A DNA stretch of 64,000 bases from Desulfosporosinus sp049943955 (GTDB lineage Bacteria > Bacillota > Desulfitobacteriia > Desulfitobacteriales > Desulfitobacteriaceae), in the NCBI RefSeq assembly GCF_049943955.1, contig NZ_JBNFTW010000006.1, positions 124,001-188,000 of the forward strand. The letters are read 5' to 3'. A model generated the notes under the pieces. That model ran no database searches. It had not been told where the DNA came from and saw only the letters and a program-made list of their open reading frames with translations. This document shows, piece after piece, positions 1-7,803 of the stretch. Every line of letters begins with the position of its first letter. Position 1 is the stretch's first letter. Made by a program: the position numbers and the translations under genes.

Positions 1-15
1 CAAGACGATCCCTCC
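1..15 (-). other. Possible 5' end of a gene leaving the left edge
   Basis: Read on the minus strand, a GGAGGG ribosome binding site (positions 10-15) lies six bases before a TTG at positions 3-1. That spacing is typical of starts elsewhere in this window, so a minus-strand gene probably begins here or just beyond the edge. Nothing can be said about its product. Confidence 0.3.
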
Positions 16-144
16 TAGTATGTTATTAAGAAAAGGTCTTAGCCTTTTACTTGCAACAGTAATTGGGAGCTTTGATTAAAGTCTGAAGATAATAGTTTTG
101 ATTAGTTTATTGAGCCGAGCAGGTCAAGTATTCTCATTATAAAA

Positions 145-1308
145 TTATTTCTTTTCGTAAGTTCCTTTTAAGATGGGTTTTTTATTCCTTACCATGTAGT
201 TTCCTTTGGCCCAGACATCTCGAACTTGTAAAGACTCATCGAGGACTACCAGGTCAGCATCATAACCTACTCGTATCATGCCTTTATTTTTGAGAGACAG
301 GACTCCGGCCACGTTAGATGTTATGGTACTTAAAGCCTTTTCTAAGGCTACTCCATGGTGATGTACGGCTTCTCGAACATCACGCCATAAAACTTCGACA
401 GAGCCAACACCCATGCCAACTAAAACACCCTCTTCGTTATATTCTGGCATGCTTCCATTTCCGTCCGAAGTTACAGTAATTCGTTCATTGAGAAGATCGC
501 GTTGTTCTAACATTGAAAGGACAGCCGGCACCTGAAGTTCAGCGGGAAAATCATCACACCCTGCTGTTAAATCAATGTGTCCTCCTGCCTGCAAGAACTG
601 AATTCCCTGTTCTATCAAGGAATGAGTACGATTAATATGAGTTGGCATAAATTGAGTAATAGGAATCTCGGTTTGTTCAAGAATCTTCCATATATAATCG
701 AGTCCACGCTTCCCCTCCCCAAGATGGAGATGAACGACGCCGGCTTTTCCTCCGAGCATTCCACCGACTCGGGCTTCTGAAGCTAAACGTTCAAGCTCGG
801 CAATTTGAGGTTGAGCAGAACGGTGATCTGAAATTGCGATTTCTCCTGCACCGATTACTTTTTCAATCAGGGCCAAGTCTTGCTGAAGCGTTGGCAGAAG
901 TGTTCTTACTGGTACTTGATAGGCACCGCTGTAGATAAAGGTGCTAATTCCCTCATCTTCAAGAGCATAGGCCTTCGTGAGAAGCTCTGGAATTGAGCGA
1001 GAAACCGAATCTGTCCCTAAGCAGCCGACAACGGTGGTTGTTCCGCTTAGAGTGAGCTGTGACAGTTGAATTTCTGGGGTTCTGGAAGCCGGGCCAGCTT
1101 CCCCGCCGCCGCCGCAGATATGTACATGAGCATCTATAAAACCAGGAGTTAGGATCAAGCCATTAAGATCAATCTCTTCTCCCTTGACAAAGTCAGGTAA
1201 ATGCAGATTCCTCCCGATAACTGCAATACTCGAACCAACAATGAGAACATCTGTTTCTTCAATATATTTCGGACTATATATCTTTGCGTTCTTAAGCAGT
1301 TGCCACAT
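145..1308 (-). CDS. iadA: Isoaspartyl dipeptidase (beta-aspartyl peptidase)
   Basis: This 387-residue amidohydrolase is predicted to hydrolyse beta-aspartyl (isoaspartyl) dipeptides left by degradation of damaged proteins, a cytosolic zinc metalloenzyme role. Near residues 58-63 is the metal-binding HVHICGGGG motif after TPGFIDA, followed by the family stretch GEAGPASRTPEI. Further histidines are in VVHLHLGEG and FMPTHINRTH, and the last metal aspartate is in TVTSDGNGSMP. Length matches the usual roughly 390 residues. The ATG at 1308 follows a GGGAGG site. It is transcribed divergently from the spoVB-like gene and appears monocistronic. Confidence 0.9.
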   Translation of the reverse strand: MWQLLKNAKIYSPKYIEETDVLIVGSSIAVIGRNLHLPDFVKGEEIDLNGLILTPGFIDAHVHICGGGGEAGPASRTPEIQLSQLTLSGTTTVVGCLGTDSVSRSIPELLTKAYALEDEGISTFIYSGAYQVPVRTLLPTLQQDLALIEKVIGAGEIAISDHRSAQPQIAELERLASEARVGGMLGGKAGVVHLHLGEGKRGLDYIWKILEQTEIPITQFMPTHINRTHSLIEQGIQFLQAGGHIDLTAGCDDFPAELQVPAVLSMLEQRDLLNERITVTSDGNGSMPEYNEEGVLVGMGVGSVEVLWRDVREAVHHHGVALEKALSTITSNVAGVLSLKNKGMIRVGYDADLVVLDESLQVRDVWAKGNYMVRNKKPILKGTYEKK

Positions 1309-1496
1309 TATGATTCCTCCCTTGAGGTAGAATGCCCCATTTTAAGAACCATATTCCTCCATGGAAAACTTTTCTCTATACAACAGTAAAATCCTTTTGA
1401 TTTTCACAGTTCGGTAAAAAATTTCTTAAGCATTTCCTTATTTCCCTGCGCATATGGTTAGAAGTAACAATATTGCCATAGTTGTGGAGGATAAAA

Positions 1497-3032
1497 ATGC
1501 CAAGAAGGACCTTTGTCTACGGAGCGACGATTCTCTTAGGCGCTAATTTATTGAACCGCGTATTAGGCTTTACTTACCAATATTTAATCATGGCCCATAT
1601 AGGTGGAGAAGCCTACGGACTCTTTAATATGGTCTTTCCCCTATATATGCTGGCTCTGGTTTTTACGACAGCCGGAATTCCCCTTGCCGTTGCCAAAATG
1701 GTCGCCGAAGAGGTTTCCTTAGGAAGAGCTCATCAAGCTCGTTCTATCTTTCGCCTTGCCTTTTGGCTTCTTACAGTTTCGGGGGCATTAGTTTCATCAG
1801 GCCTCTATTTCCTGACACCCTACATCGCGCACAGGCTTTTTCCTGACCCTAGAGTCCTGACGATTTTTCAGATTTGTACACCCGCTATCTTCATAGTTTC
1901 TATCTCCTCAGTCTTTAGAGGTTATTTTCAAGGCTTACAAAACATGGTTCCTACAGCAGTAAGCCAAATTTGTGAACAAATTGTCCGCGTTGGTGTAGGC
2001 TATACAACAGCCATTTACCTTCTCAAAGCCGGTGTTGAATGGGCCGCGGCGGGATTAGCCTTCGGAATGCTGGCCGGAGAAGCTGTCGGTCTTTTTGTAA
2101 TTATCATCCATTACCATAGGTCTCGAATACCCTTAGAAAAAGGCTCGGCCTCCCACCCTTCTACGGGCAATATTTTAAGGCAATTATGGCATCTCGCTTC
2201 TCCGGTCACCGTCGGAAGATTATTTTCTACCGGACTGTCCGCTTTAGATGCGATGCTCATCCCTCAACGTTTGCACGCTGCCGGTTACAGCGCTCGGGAA
2301 GCAACGACTTTGTTCGGACAATTAGGGGGATCTGCCTTTACCTTGCTTACCTTTCCCAGCGTCTTTACCTTTGCCTTAGCAACGTCACTAGTTCCATCTA
2401 TTTCTGAAGCAGCAGCTCAGCACCAGTTCCATATTGTCCGTGCTCGAAGCGTTGAAGCAATTCGTTTAACAATCTTGATTGGTATTCCCTGTCTGATCAC
2501 TCTCTTTTATTTTTCCCGCCCACTTACTGCATTTTTTAAAAGTCCTGAAATCTCGCCAATTTTGCGAATCTTAGCATTAGGCGGCATTTTTTCATACATT
2601 CAACAAACAACGACAGGGATTCTGCAAGGACTCGGAAAAGTTCAACTTCCGGTTCTTCATTCAATTATTGCAGCCATGCTGCGAATTCCCATTTTGATCT
2701 ACCTTACCGGCCTTCCTCAGTGGGGTCTGCGGGGAACCGCTTGGGCTTATGTCATTGGTTTTATTATTATGGCTGGTTTGAACCTTCTAGCTATCTCACG
2801 AAGCAGCGGCATGCCTATTGACCTTCAGCGTTTTCTCCTCCAACCCTTTAGCGGAGGAATCGCCATGATTCTTGCTTTTAGCCTCTTAGACCCCATCCTA
2901 GGTGGAAATTTAGTAGGCTATAGTTTGGAATTTTCCTGCGGAGTTTTGCTTTACGGTATAGTTCTGGTTCTCAATGGTGGCATAACCTTCTCTGATTTAA
3001 GACGACTGCCTTGGCTCGGGAAATTTTTATAG
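1497..3032 (+). CDS. spoVB: SpoVB-like polysaccharide/lipid II flippase (MOP superfamily)
   Basis: This 511-residue polytopic membrane protein has about 14 hydrophobic segments and resembles stage V sporulation protein B of the MOP (MurJ/Wzx) flippase superfamily. SpoVB is known to be needed for spore cortex peptidoglycan, probably moving a lipid-linked precursor across the forespore membrane. The N-terminus shows the family stretch GATILLGANLLNRVLGF followed by GGEAYGLFNMVFPLYMLAL. The ATG at 1497 has a GGAGG site seven bases upstream and is preferred over an in-frame TTG at 1482 that precedes the ribosome binding site. Several SpoVB/YtgP/YkvU-type paralogues exist in spore formers, so the exact orthology is unproven. 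Confidence 0.8.
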   Translation: MPRRTFVYGATILLGANLLNRVLGFTYQYLIMAHIGGEAYGLFNMVFPLYMLALVFTTAGIPLAVAKMVAEEVSLGRAHQARSIFRLAFWLLTVSGALVSSGLYFLTPYIAHRLFPDPRVLTIFQICTPAIFIVSISSVFRGYFQGLQNMVPTAVSQICEQIVRVGVGYTTAIYLLKAGVEWAAAGLAFGMLAGEAVGLFVIIIHYHRSRIPLEKGSASHPSTGNILRQLWHLASPVTVGRLFSTGLSALDAMLIPQRLHAAGYSAREATTLFGQLGGSAFTLLTFPSVFTFALATSLVPSISEAAAQHQFHIVRARSVEAIRLTILIGIPCLITLFYFSRPLTAFFKSPEISPILRILALGGIFSYIQQTTTGILQGLGKVQLPVLHSIIAAMLRIPILIYLTGLPQWGLRGTAWAYVIGFIIMAGLNLLAISRSSGMPIDLQRFLLQPFSGGIAMILAFSLLDPILGGNLVGYSLEFSCGVLLYGIVLVLNGGITFSDLRRLPWLGKFL

Positions 3033-3042
3033 CCTTAAAAAA

Positions 3043-3300
3043 TCATCTCCACCAACGTCTAAATTGTTCTCCCCATTGCCAATAGGATAACAAAAGTAAA
3101 ATACCGACAAAAAGAATAATCAGAAACTTATATATAAAGTACACTTTTATTACTTTTAATATCACTAACAATGCGCCTAAAAAAATAGGGACAACTAATA
3201 GTTTAATTACAGAGCTTGAACGTTCTTTATTTCTGAAACTTGGAAATGATAGAAGCAAAGCAAAAATAATAACGTAAACTATAAACGATCCAAATATCAT
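3043..3300 (-). CDS. Small membrane protein of unknown function
   Basis: The 86-residue product has about three hydrophobic segments (MIFGSFIVYVIIFALLLSF, a central VVPIFLGALLVILKV and a C-terminal IILFVGILLLLSYWQW) and a basic WRR tail. The start at ATG 3300 is chosen because AAGGAAGG lies seven bases upstream. A longer frame starting at 3339 has no comparable site. It converges with the spoVB-like gene ten bases away and is divergent from the SASP gene. I do not recognise the family. Confidence 0.6.
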   Translation of the reverse strand: MIFGSFIVYVIIFALLLSFPSFRNKERSSSVIKLLVVPIFLGALLVILKVIKVYFIYKFLIILFVGILLLLSYWQWGEQFRRWWR

Positions 3301-3417
3301 GAAACTTCCTTCCTTAACAAAAAGAAATAAGATATCCAATTTTTTATCACTATAAAGCTTGAAAAAATGTAAATACTATCATTGTACGGATAAAGATAAG
3401 AGGGAGGAGATTTATAT

Positions 3418-3639
3418 ATGAGTCGTCGTAATAGAAACGCCGGTATTTTACCGCAGCCGGTTTTAGAACAATTCAAATGGGAAGTCGCGGAGGAATTAGG
3501 TCTTAGTTCTAAGATCCAAACCCAAGGCTGGGAAAACATGACCTCCCGAGAATGTGGGCATGTTGGCGGCAGAATCGGCGGAAGTATGGTAAAGACAATG
3601 ATCCGACGAGCAAAAGAATCTCTGAACACCCCCGTCTAA
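3418..3639 (+). CDS. Alpha/beta-type small acid-soluble spore protein
   Basis: This 73-residue protein belongs to the alpha/beta SASP family, which coats and protects DNA in the dormant spore and is degraded at germination by the GPR protease. The first conserved segment FKWEVAEELGL corresponds to the GPR cleavage region, and the second segment TSRECGHVGGRIGG then MVKTMIRRAKESL matches the DNA-binding helix-turn-helix signature. Family members are normally 60-75 residues. A GAGGGAGGAG site precedes the ATG. Expression under a forespore sigma factor is expected from the family, but I could not assign a clear sigma-G promoter. A perfect palindromic terminator follows. Confidence 0.93.
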   Translation: MSRRNRNAGILPQPVLEQFKWEVAEELGLSSKIQTQGWENMTSRECGHVGGRIGGSMVKTMIRRAKESLNTPV

Positions 3640-3649
3640 ACCGTATTCC

Positions 3650-3689
3650 GCAATAAAGGAGTACAGAAATTTCTGTACTCCTTTATTGC
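3650..3689. terminator. 40-bp perfect palindrome, bidirectional terminator
   Basis: Positions 3650-3669 and 3670-3689 are exact reverse complements with no loop spacer (GCAATAAAGG outer arms, CAGAAA/TTTCTG centre). It lies between the convergent SASP and surE genes, overlaps the surE stop codon, and gives T-rich 3' ends on both strands. Confidence 0.8.
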
Positions 3690-4438
3690 TTAGCCAATAC
3701 TTCAGTCCAAAGCGGCAAACTCGCATAATCCGTCAAATCACTATGGACCGGAGTAATGGAAATGAAATCCTCCTCAATTGCCCGTAAATCCGTATCGTTT
3801 TCATTATCTGGAGTCATAGTACCACTTTGCCAATAATAAAGCCTTCCTCTGGGATCGGTTCGTTGTTCAAAAATATTTTCATAAACTGCTTTACCTAATC
3901 TTGTTACTCTCAGCCCCTGCCACTCATGGCGAGGTTTTCCGGGAAGATTTAAATTAATCAATCCCTTATGATTCAACTTGAGAAAAAGATTCAAATTCTC
4001 AGCGATATAGGCTGCCGCGGGTTCAAAATCCTGATATTCAAAGCTGGCTAAAGACACAGCGATAGAGGGAACGCCCAGTAAAACTCCTTCCATAGCTGCG
4101 GAAACCGTTCCGGAATAAAAAATATCCGTCCCCAAATTAGGACCTTGATTAATCCCCGAAATCAGAAGATCAGGTTTAGGAATAAGTTCACCTTGAATCG
4201 CAAGTTTTACACAATCGGAAGGAGTTCCGCTTATAGCAAATCCTTTAAAGGATTCTTTCAGTAGATGTTCGGCCACAAATAAAGGATTAAATAACGTAAT
4301 GGAGTGACCCGTTGCTGAGCGCTGACCATCAGGTGCTACAATGCTGACATCATATCCATTATGATTGGCAAGAACCTCGTACAGCGTTTGAATTCCTGGA
4401 GCGAAATAGCCGTCATCATTAGTCAACAAAATATGCAT
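3683..4438 (-). CDS. surE: 5'/3'-nucleotidase SurE
   Basis: This 251-residue survival protein E is predicted to dephosphorylate nucleoside monophosphates using a divalent metal. The N-terminus MHILLTNDDGYFAPGI carries the conserved adjacent aspartates, SGTPSDCVKLA and SGINQGPNLGTD are family signatures, and YSGTVSAAMEG completes the active-site region. Length is normal. The ATG at 4438 is preceded by AGGAGG. It is the last gene of the queuosine-precursor operon, 13 bases after the DUF4264 gene. Confidence 0.95.
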   Translation of the reverse strand: MHILLTNDDGYFAPGIQTLYEVLANHNGYDVSIVAPDGQRSATGHSITLFNPLFVAEHLLKESFKGFAISGTPSDCVKLAIQGELIPKPDLLISGINQGPNLGTDIFYSGTVSAAMEGVLLGVPSIAVSLASFEYQDFEPAAAYIAENLNLFLKLNHKGLINLNLPGKPRHEWQGLRVTRLGKAVYENIFEQRTDPRGRLYYWQSGTMTPDNENDTDLRAIEEDFISITPVHSDLTDYASLPLWTEVLAKQ

Positions 4439-4451
4439 ATCGTTCCTCCTA

Positions 4452-4649
4452 TTACTCTACTTCATAAATCGACACGACCATTTTATCCTCTTTTTTTGTT
4501 AACCCAAACATCAGTCGATAATCTTTCAAGTTTTTATTGAGGAAATCAACCACTTTATAAAGTTCTCGATTAGGGCTAACCTTCTGTGTCGCAATAAGTT
4601 CGAGTTTTCCCGGCCGCTCCGGTATAGGAGAAGTAGGTCTCTCATCCAT
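4452..4649 (-). CDS. DUF4264 (YpmA-like) small protein
   Basis: This 65-residue protein has a core (ELYKVVDFLNKNLKDYRLMFGL, shown here only as a region at about residues 29-50) that resembles the YpmA/DUF4264 family of Firmicutes, whose function is not known. The N-terminal 15 residues are proline-rich and poorly conserved in type. It sits 14 bases after folE and 13 bases before surE, so it is almost certainly cotranscribed with them. Assignment is from remembered family resemblance. Confidence 0.65.
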   Translation of the reverse strand: MDERPTSPIPERPGKLELIATQKVSPNRELYKVVDFLNKNLKDYRLMFGLTKKEDKMVVSIYEVE

Positions 4650-4663
4650 AGGATACCTCTTTC

Positions 4664-5236
4664 TTAGCTTTTATGACCCTGAATTAAGGAAAAAGCCTCT
4701 GATCTCGTTATAGGATTCGTTTTAAAAATTCCCCGGACAGCAGAAGTAAGCGTTCTCGAACCTGCCTTTTTTACCCCCCGCATGGTCATACACATATGCT
4801 CTGCTTCAATAACAACAAGCACCCCTAAAGGTGAGAGTTCGGCCATAATTGCATCAGCAACCTGAGATGTCAAGCGTTCCTGAAGTTGAGGTCTGCGGGC
4901 AAAGCCCTCTACGACCCGAGCGAATTTCGACAAACCGGTGATTTTCCCTTTCCTGGGAATATAAGCAACATGAGCCTTCCCATAAAAAGGGACAAGATGA
5001 TGTTCACACATGGAATAGACTGGGATATCCTTAACAATCACCATTTCTTCATGTTCTTCTGAAAACTGTACTTTCAAATGTCTGCTGGGGTCTTCATGCA
5101 GACCTGCAAATACCTCGGCGTACATCCTGGCAACACGCTTTGGTGTGTCTTGAAGTCCTTCTCTTTTAGGATCCTCCCCTATTGCTTCTAAAATCATATA
5201 TACAGCCTGCTCAATTTTTTCTAAATCCATCCCCAT
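4664..5236 (-). CDS. folE: GTP cyclohydrolase I
   Basis: The enzyme converts GTP to 7,8-dihydroneopterin triphosphate, the shared first step for folate and queuosine. Motifs include EREGL-type DPKREGLQDTPKRVARM near the N-terminus, the zinc-ligand region SMCEHHLVPFYGKAHVAYIP, GLSKFARVVEGFARRPQLQERLT, and the second zinc cysteine in EAEHMCMTMRG. I chose ATG 5236 because AAGGAG lies eight bases upstream, giving the family-typical 190 residues. A longer frame reaching 5320 would overlap queE and lacks a ribosome binding site. Its place after queE suggests it feeds preQ0 synthesis. Confidence 0.95.
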   Translation of the reverse strand: MGMDLEKIEQAVYMILEAIGEDPKREGLQDTPKRVARMYAEVFAGLHEDPSRHLKVQFSEEHEEMVIVKDIPVYSMCEHHLVPFYGKAHVAYIPRKGKITGLSKFARVVEGFARRPQLQERLTSQVADAIMAELSPLGVLVVIEAEHMCMTMRGVKKAGSRTLTSAVRGIFKTNPITRSEAFSLIQGHKS

Positions 5237-5273
5237 AATCATAACTCCTTTACACGATGATCCCTCACTATTT

Positions 5274-6005
5274 CTATAACTGCCCCATAAAGACATGGGT
5301 TTGAGGAATAACTCGGACATTCATAAGCTTTTCTAAAAAGAATCCCTGCCAATCTAAAAGCTGGCCGGGTTTAGGACTCTCGCAACCGTTGACTTTGGTG
5401 ACGGGCTGTAAAATAGTCAGCAATGACGGTTTGACGCCCGCAATTAAATCCCGTGCCTTTTGAAGATCCTCTAATTTGCTTTTCTCAGTCACAACAATTT
5501 TAATAAATACTTCTTTGGCGAGACTTTTACGCAGGAAATCTTCGTGAACATCCCAAAAGACCTCTTCTCCAAAAGGTAACTTTATATCCATACTGATAAT
5601 ATCAACAAGTGACAATATTTTGAGAAGTTGGGACGGTAGTGTTCCGTTGGTTTCCAGATAAATCGGAAGATTCTTCTTCTTGATTATGGGTAGAAACGAC
5701 GAAAGTTCATCAGCCCAAAGAAGAGGTTCTCCGCCAGTGATGCTTAGGGAATGATGGAGAGAAAAATCGTAAGACTGAAGCAACTCTACTAGTTCGAAAA
5801 TATCAATAGGATTTTTGAACTCACGAAAACTTCGCGAACCTGGGGTAGGTTCCATGCGAAAATGTTTCGGTACGATAGTCTCTGTATCACAATATGGACA
5901 TTTTAAATTGCAGCGAGGAAACCTTAAGAAAATTTGACGTGTTCCGACGTACGGTCCTTCTCCTTGAATCGATGAAAAAATTTCAGTTACCGGTATCTTA
6001 ATCAT
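5274..6005 (-). CDS. queE: 7-carboxy-7-deazaguanine synthase (radical SAM)
   Basis: QueE rearranges 6-carboxy-tetrahydropterin to 7-carboxy-7-deazaguanine in queuosine biosynthesis. The radical-SAM cluster motif is RCNLKCPYCD (C-x3-C-x2-C) near residue 31-38, preceded by SIQGEGPYVGTRQIFLRF-like family sequence; SITGGEPLLW is the glycine-rich SAM motif. The start is ATG 6005, whose first base is the last base of the upstream gene's TGA stop, so the two are translationally coupled; a GAGGGG site lies upstream. A GTG one codon earlier is an alternative. Confidence 0.93.
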   Translation of the reverse strand: MIKIPVTEIFSSIQGEGPYVGTRQIFLRFPRCNLKCPYCDTETIVPKHFRMEPTPGSRSFREFKNPIDIFELVELLQSYDFSLHHSLSITGGEPLLWADELSSFLPIIKKKNLPIYLETNGTLPSQLLKILSLVDIISMDIKLPFGEEVFWDVHEDFLRKSLAKEVFIKIVVTEKSKLEDLQKARDLIAGVKPSLLTILQPVTKVNGCESPKPGQLLDWQGFFLEKLMNVRVIPQTHVFMGQL

Positions 6006-6562
6006 CACATAACCCCTCGAACTTTACAGCGGGCATGGCGCATGGACAAGACCTCAGCACAATATCGTTTGGCGACGTTTTCACCGAATTCAAAAACATT
6101 TTGGACTTGAAGATCATTTAAGCCAATCGTCGGAATAGGAGTATTATGGTTGGAAACGTTTAAGCCGCAGTGGATAAGCGTGGAAACAGGCGAAAGGGTT
6201 GCAATACTTACTGAAAGCTTTCGGTCTCCATTATAAAGGTCATCTCCAGTTCGCCTCAGAGTAGTCACCCCTATTTTTCCCAATTCTTCTTTAATAGTTG
6301 CTATTAGTAAGCGCTGCCGAATAATCGTTTTTTCTAAATCCATTTCAAAATGTTCAACAATAAAATGCAGCATGTCCTCACTATATATCCAATCTTGTGC
6401 TGCTACATCTTCCATGTCCACCATCTCATTTTGTTCAACGCGGCATGCACCTCGAAATACACACAGACTATCCCCCATTAAACCAAAGTTTTTGTAGGTA
6501 AACAGGGATTGAAGCTGACTCCCATCATAGTTGAGAGGATTATGATGAATATGATAGTTCAA
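6005..6562 (-). CDS. DUF366 family protein in the queuosine operon
   Basis: This 185-residue protein resembles DUF366, an uncharacterised family known mainly from archaea and some Clostridia. Typical-looking elements are GLMGDSLCVFRGACRVEQNEMVDMED at the N-terminus (a region around residues 28-53) and a conserved-looking ADDDLYNGDRKLSVSIAT-type segment (here TGDDLYNGDRKLSVSIAT). The start appears to be TTG 6562 after a GAGGG site. It sits between queC and queE and overlaps queE by one base, which strongly suggests a role linked to deazaguanine synthesis or use. The biochemical function is unknown. Confidence 0.75.
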   Translation of the reverse strand: MNYHIHHNPLNYDGSQLQSLFTYKNFGLMGDSLCVFRGACRVEQNEMVDMEDVAAQDWIYSEDMLHFIVEHFEMDLEKTIIRQRLLIATIKEELGKIGVTTLRRTGDDLYNGDRKLSVSIATLSPVSTLIHCGLNVSNHNTPIPTIGLNDLQVQNVFEFGENVAKRYCAEVLSMRHARCKVRGVM

Positions 6563-6625
6563 GACTATTCCCTCTTTTCGCGGCCTTTAATTCTTTTTAA
6601 AATTTAAAAATATATTTTGATCCTA

Positions 6626-7321
6626 TTAAGGAGTGTCAAACAGTTTATTTACCAAAGCCTGAGCCTCATTTGCGATTAAAGCTCGTTTCATTCTCAAACA
6701 ACTTTCGCAATGTCCACAAAGCCGTTGTCCATTTTCATAACAGCTCCATAGCTTTTCAAATGGAATATTGAGTCTTAAGCCTTCTCGGACAATTTCTGAT
6801 TTTGATAACGCTGCAGTAGGGCTTGCAACCGTCACCGTATTTTGGGTTGAGTATTTAAAGCAATCATTCATTGCGTTCATGAATCCTAAAGAATTATCCG
6901 GAAATGTTGCCGCCTCTTCGCGATTGAAACCCGTAATCAGGGTTACCTCTTCACCCATATTTTCAGCAAATACAGCGGCAATATTCATAAACAAACCATT
7001 TCGATTAGGTACCCAAACCTGATGAGCACTTTTAAGAGCCTCTTTTTCAATATTATCAAGTTGATCAAACTCAAGTTGGGGCAGATCTGTTGTACGATTA
7101 ACCAAGGCAGTTCGAGTCTGCTCTTGAAGAAAAGGCAAAGCAATAATTTCATGGTGGATATGATAATGGTCGGCAATCTCACGAGATGCAGATATTTCCT
7201 TCTCCTTTGCCCGTTGACCATAATCAAACGTTATGGCTAAATCCAGGGTTGCTTTCTCGAGAAATAGGGCCATAGCCACTGTTGAATCTAAACCGCCCGA
7301 TAGTAAAACGATACCGGCCAA
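6626..7321 (-). CDS. queC: 7-cyano-7-deazaguanine synthase
   Basis: QueC converts 7-carboxy-7-deazaguanine and ammonia to preQ0 with ATP. The PP-loop pyrophosphatase motif SGGLDSTVA is at residues 8-16, VPNRNGLFMNIAA is a family signature, and the zinc site is near the C-terminus in CYENGQRLCGHCESC. Length of 231 is normal. The start is TTG 7321, seven to eight bases after a GGAGG site that lies within the end of queD, giving tight coupling with a three-base gap between the genes. Confidence 0.95.
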   Translation of the reverse strand: MAGIVLLSGGLDSTVAMALFLEKATLDLAITFDYGQRAKEKEISASREIADHYHIHHEIIALPFLQEQTRTALVNRTTDLPQLEFDQLDNIEKEALKSAHQVWVPNRNGLFMNIAAVFAENMGEEVTLITGFNREEAATFPDNSLGFMNAMNDCFKYSTQNTVTVASPTAALSKSEIVREGLRLNIPFEKLWSCYENGQRLCGHCESCLRMKRALIANEAQALVNKLFDTP

Positions 7322-7324
7322 AGG

Positions 7325-7702
7325 TCAGTCCTCCTTATAAATTGCCCAGGCATCTGGAGCTTCGAAAACTTTCACCCATACTAAGTGATTTTCACCTAGT
7401 ACTAAATTCTTCTTAAATTCACAGAATAGAAATTGGGCTATCAGCTCTGCCGTAGGATTGACTCCCTCGGGCCCAAACGCCGGCAAATCATTAAGCAGGC
7501 TGTGATCTAACAAATCAAGAGTCTTTCTAATCGCCTGTTTTACGTCACTAAAATCTACCAACATTCCTAAATTGTCTAATTGACTGCCTTCGATGCAAAC
7601 GACAACATTCCAACGATGCCCATGCAAATTGGAACACTTGCCGTTGTAATTGCGGATAAAATGGGCGGCATCAAAATGCGCCTGAACACATACCTGAAAC
7701 AT
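7325..7702 (-). CDS. queD: 6-carboxy-5,6,7,8-tetrahydropterin synthase
   Basis: QueD is a PTPS-family enzyme that converts dihydroneopterin triphosphate to 6-carboxytetrahydropterin. Zinc ligands are visible as AHFDAAHF and NLHGHRWNV, and the C-terminal EAPDAWAIY fits the family. Starting at ATG 7702 gives 125 residues, normal for QueD, with AAGGAG six bases upstream; the longer reading from 7777 would add an unsupported leader. It is the first gene of the operon. A possible promoter TTGTAA-N17-GATATT lies in the 75 bases between the preceding terminator and the start. Confidence 0.93.
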   Translation of the reverse strand: MFQVCVQAHFDAAHFIRNYNGKCSNLHGHRWNVVVCIEGSQLDNLGMLVDFSDVKQAIRKTLDLLDHSLLNDLPAFGPEGVNPTAELIAQFLFCEFKKNLVLGENHLVWVKVFEAPDAWAIYKED

Positions 7703-7775
7703 AGTTAACTCCTTATTTGAGATAATAATATCTATATTAACATTTTTAGTTACAAAAGAAAAATGAAACTTAGAC

Positions 7776-7803
7776 AAAAGAAGAAGGGGTTTCCCTTCTT
7801 CTT
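7776..7803 (-). terminator. Intrinsic terminator of the TPR gene
   Basis: On the minus strand GAAGAAGGG, loop AAA, CCCCTTCTTC is followed by TTTTG. It begins within the stop codon of the TPR gene and separates it from queD. Confidence 0.75.

Noticed and set aside
6768..7240. Plus- and minus-strand ORFs inside queC
   Set aside because: They are shadows of queC with no ribosome binding site or recognisable protein pattern.
7703..7801. Possible preQ1 riboswitch upstream of queD
   Set aside because: The only strong hairpin is the terminator of the upstream TPR gene. The preQ1-I loop and the A-rich 3' tail consensus are missing.
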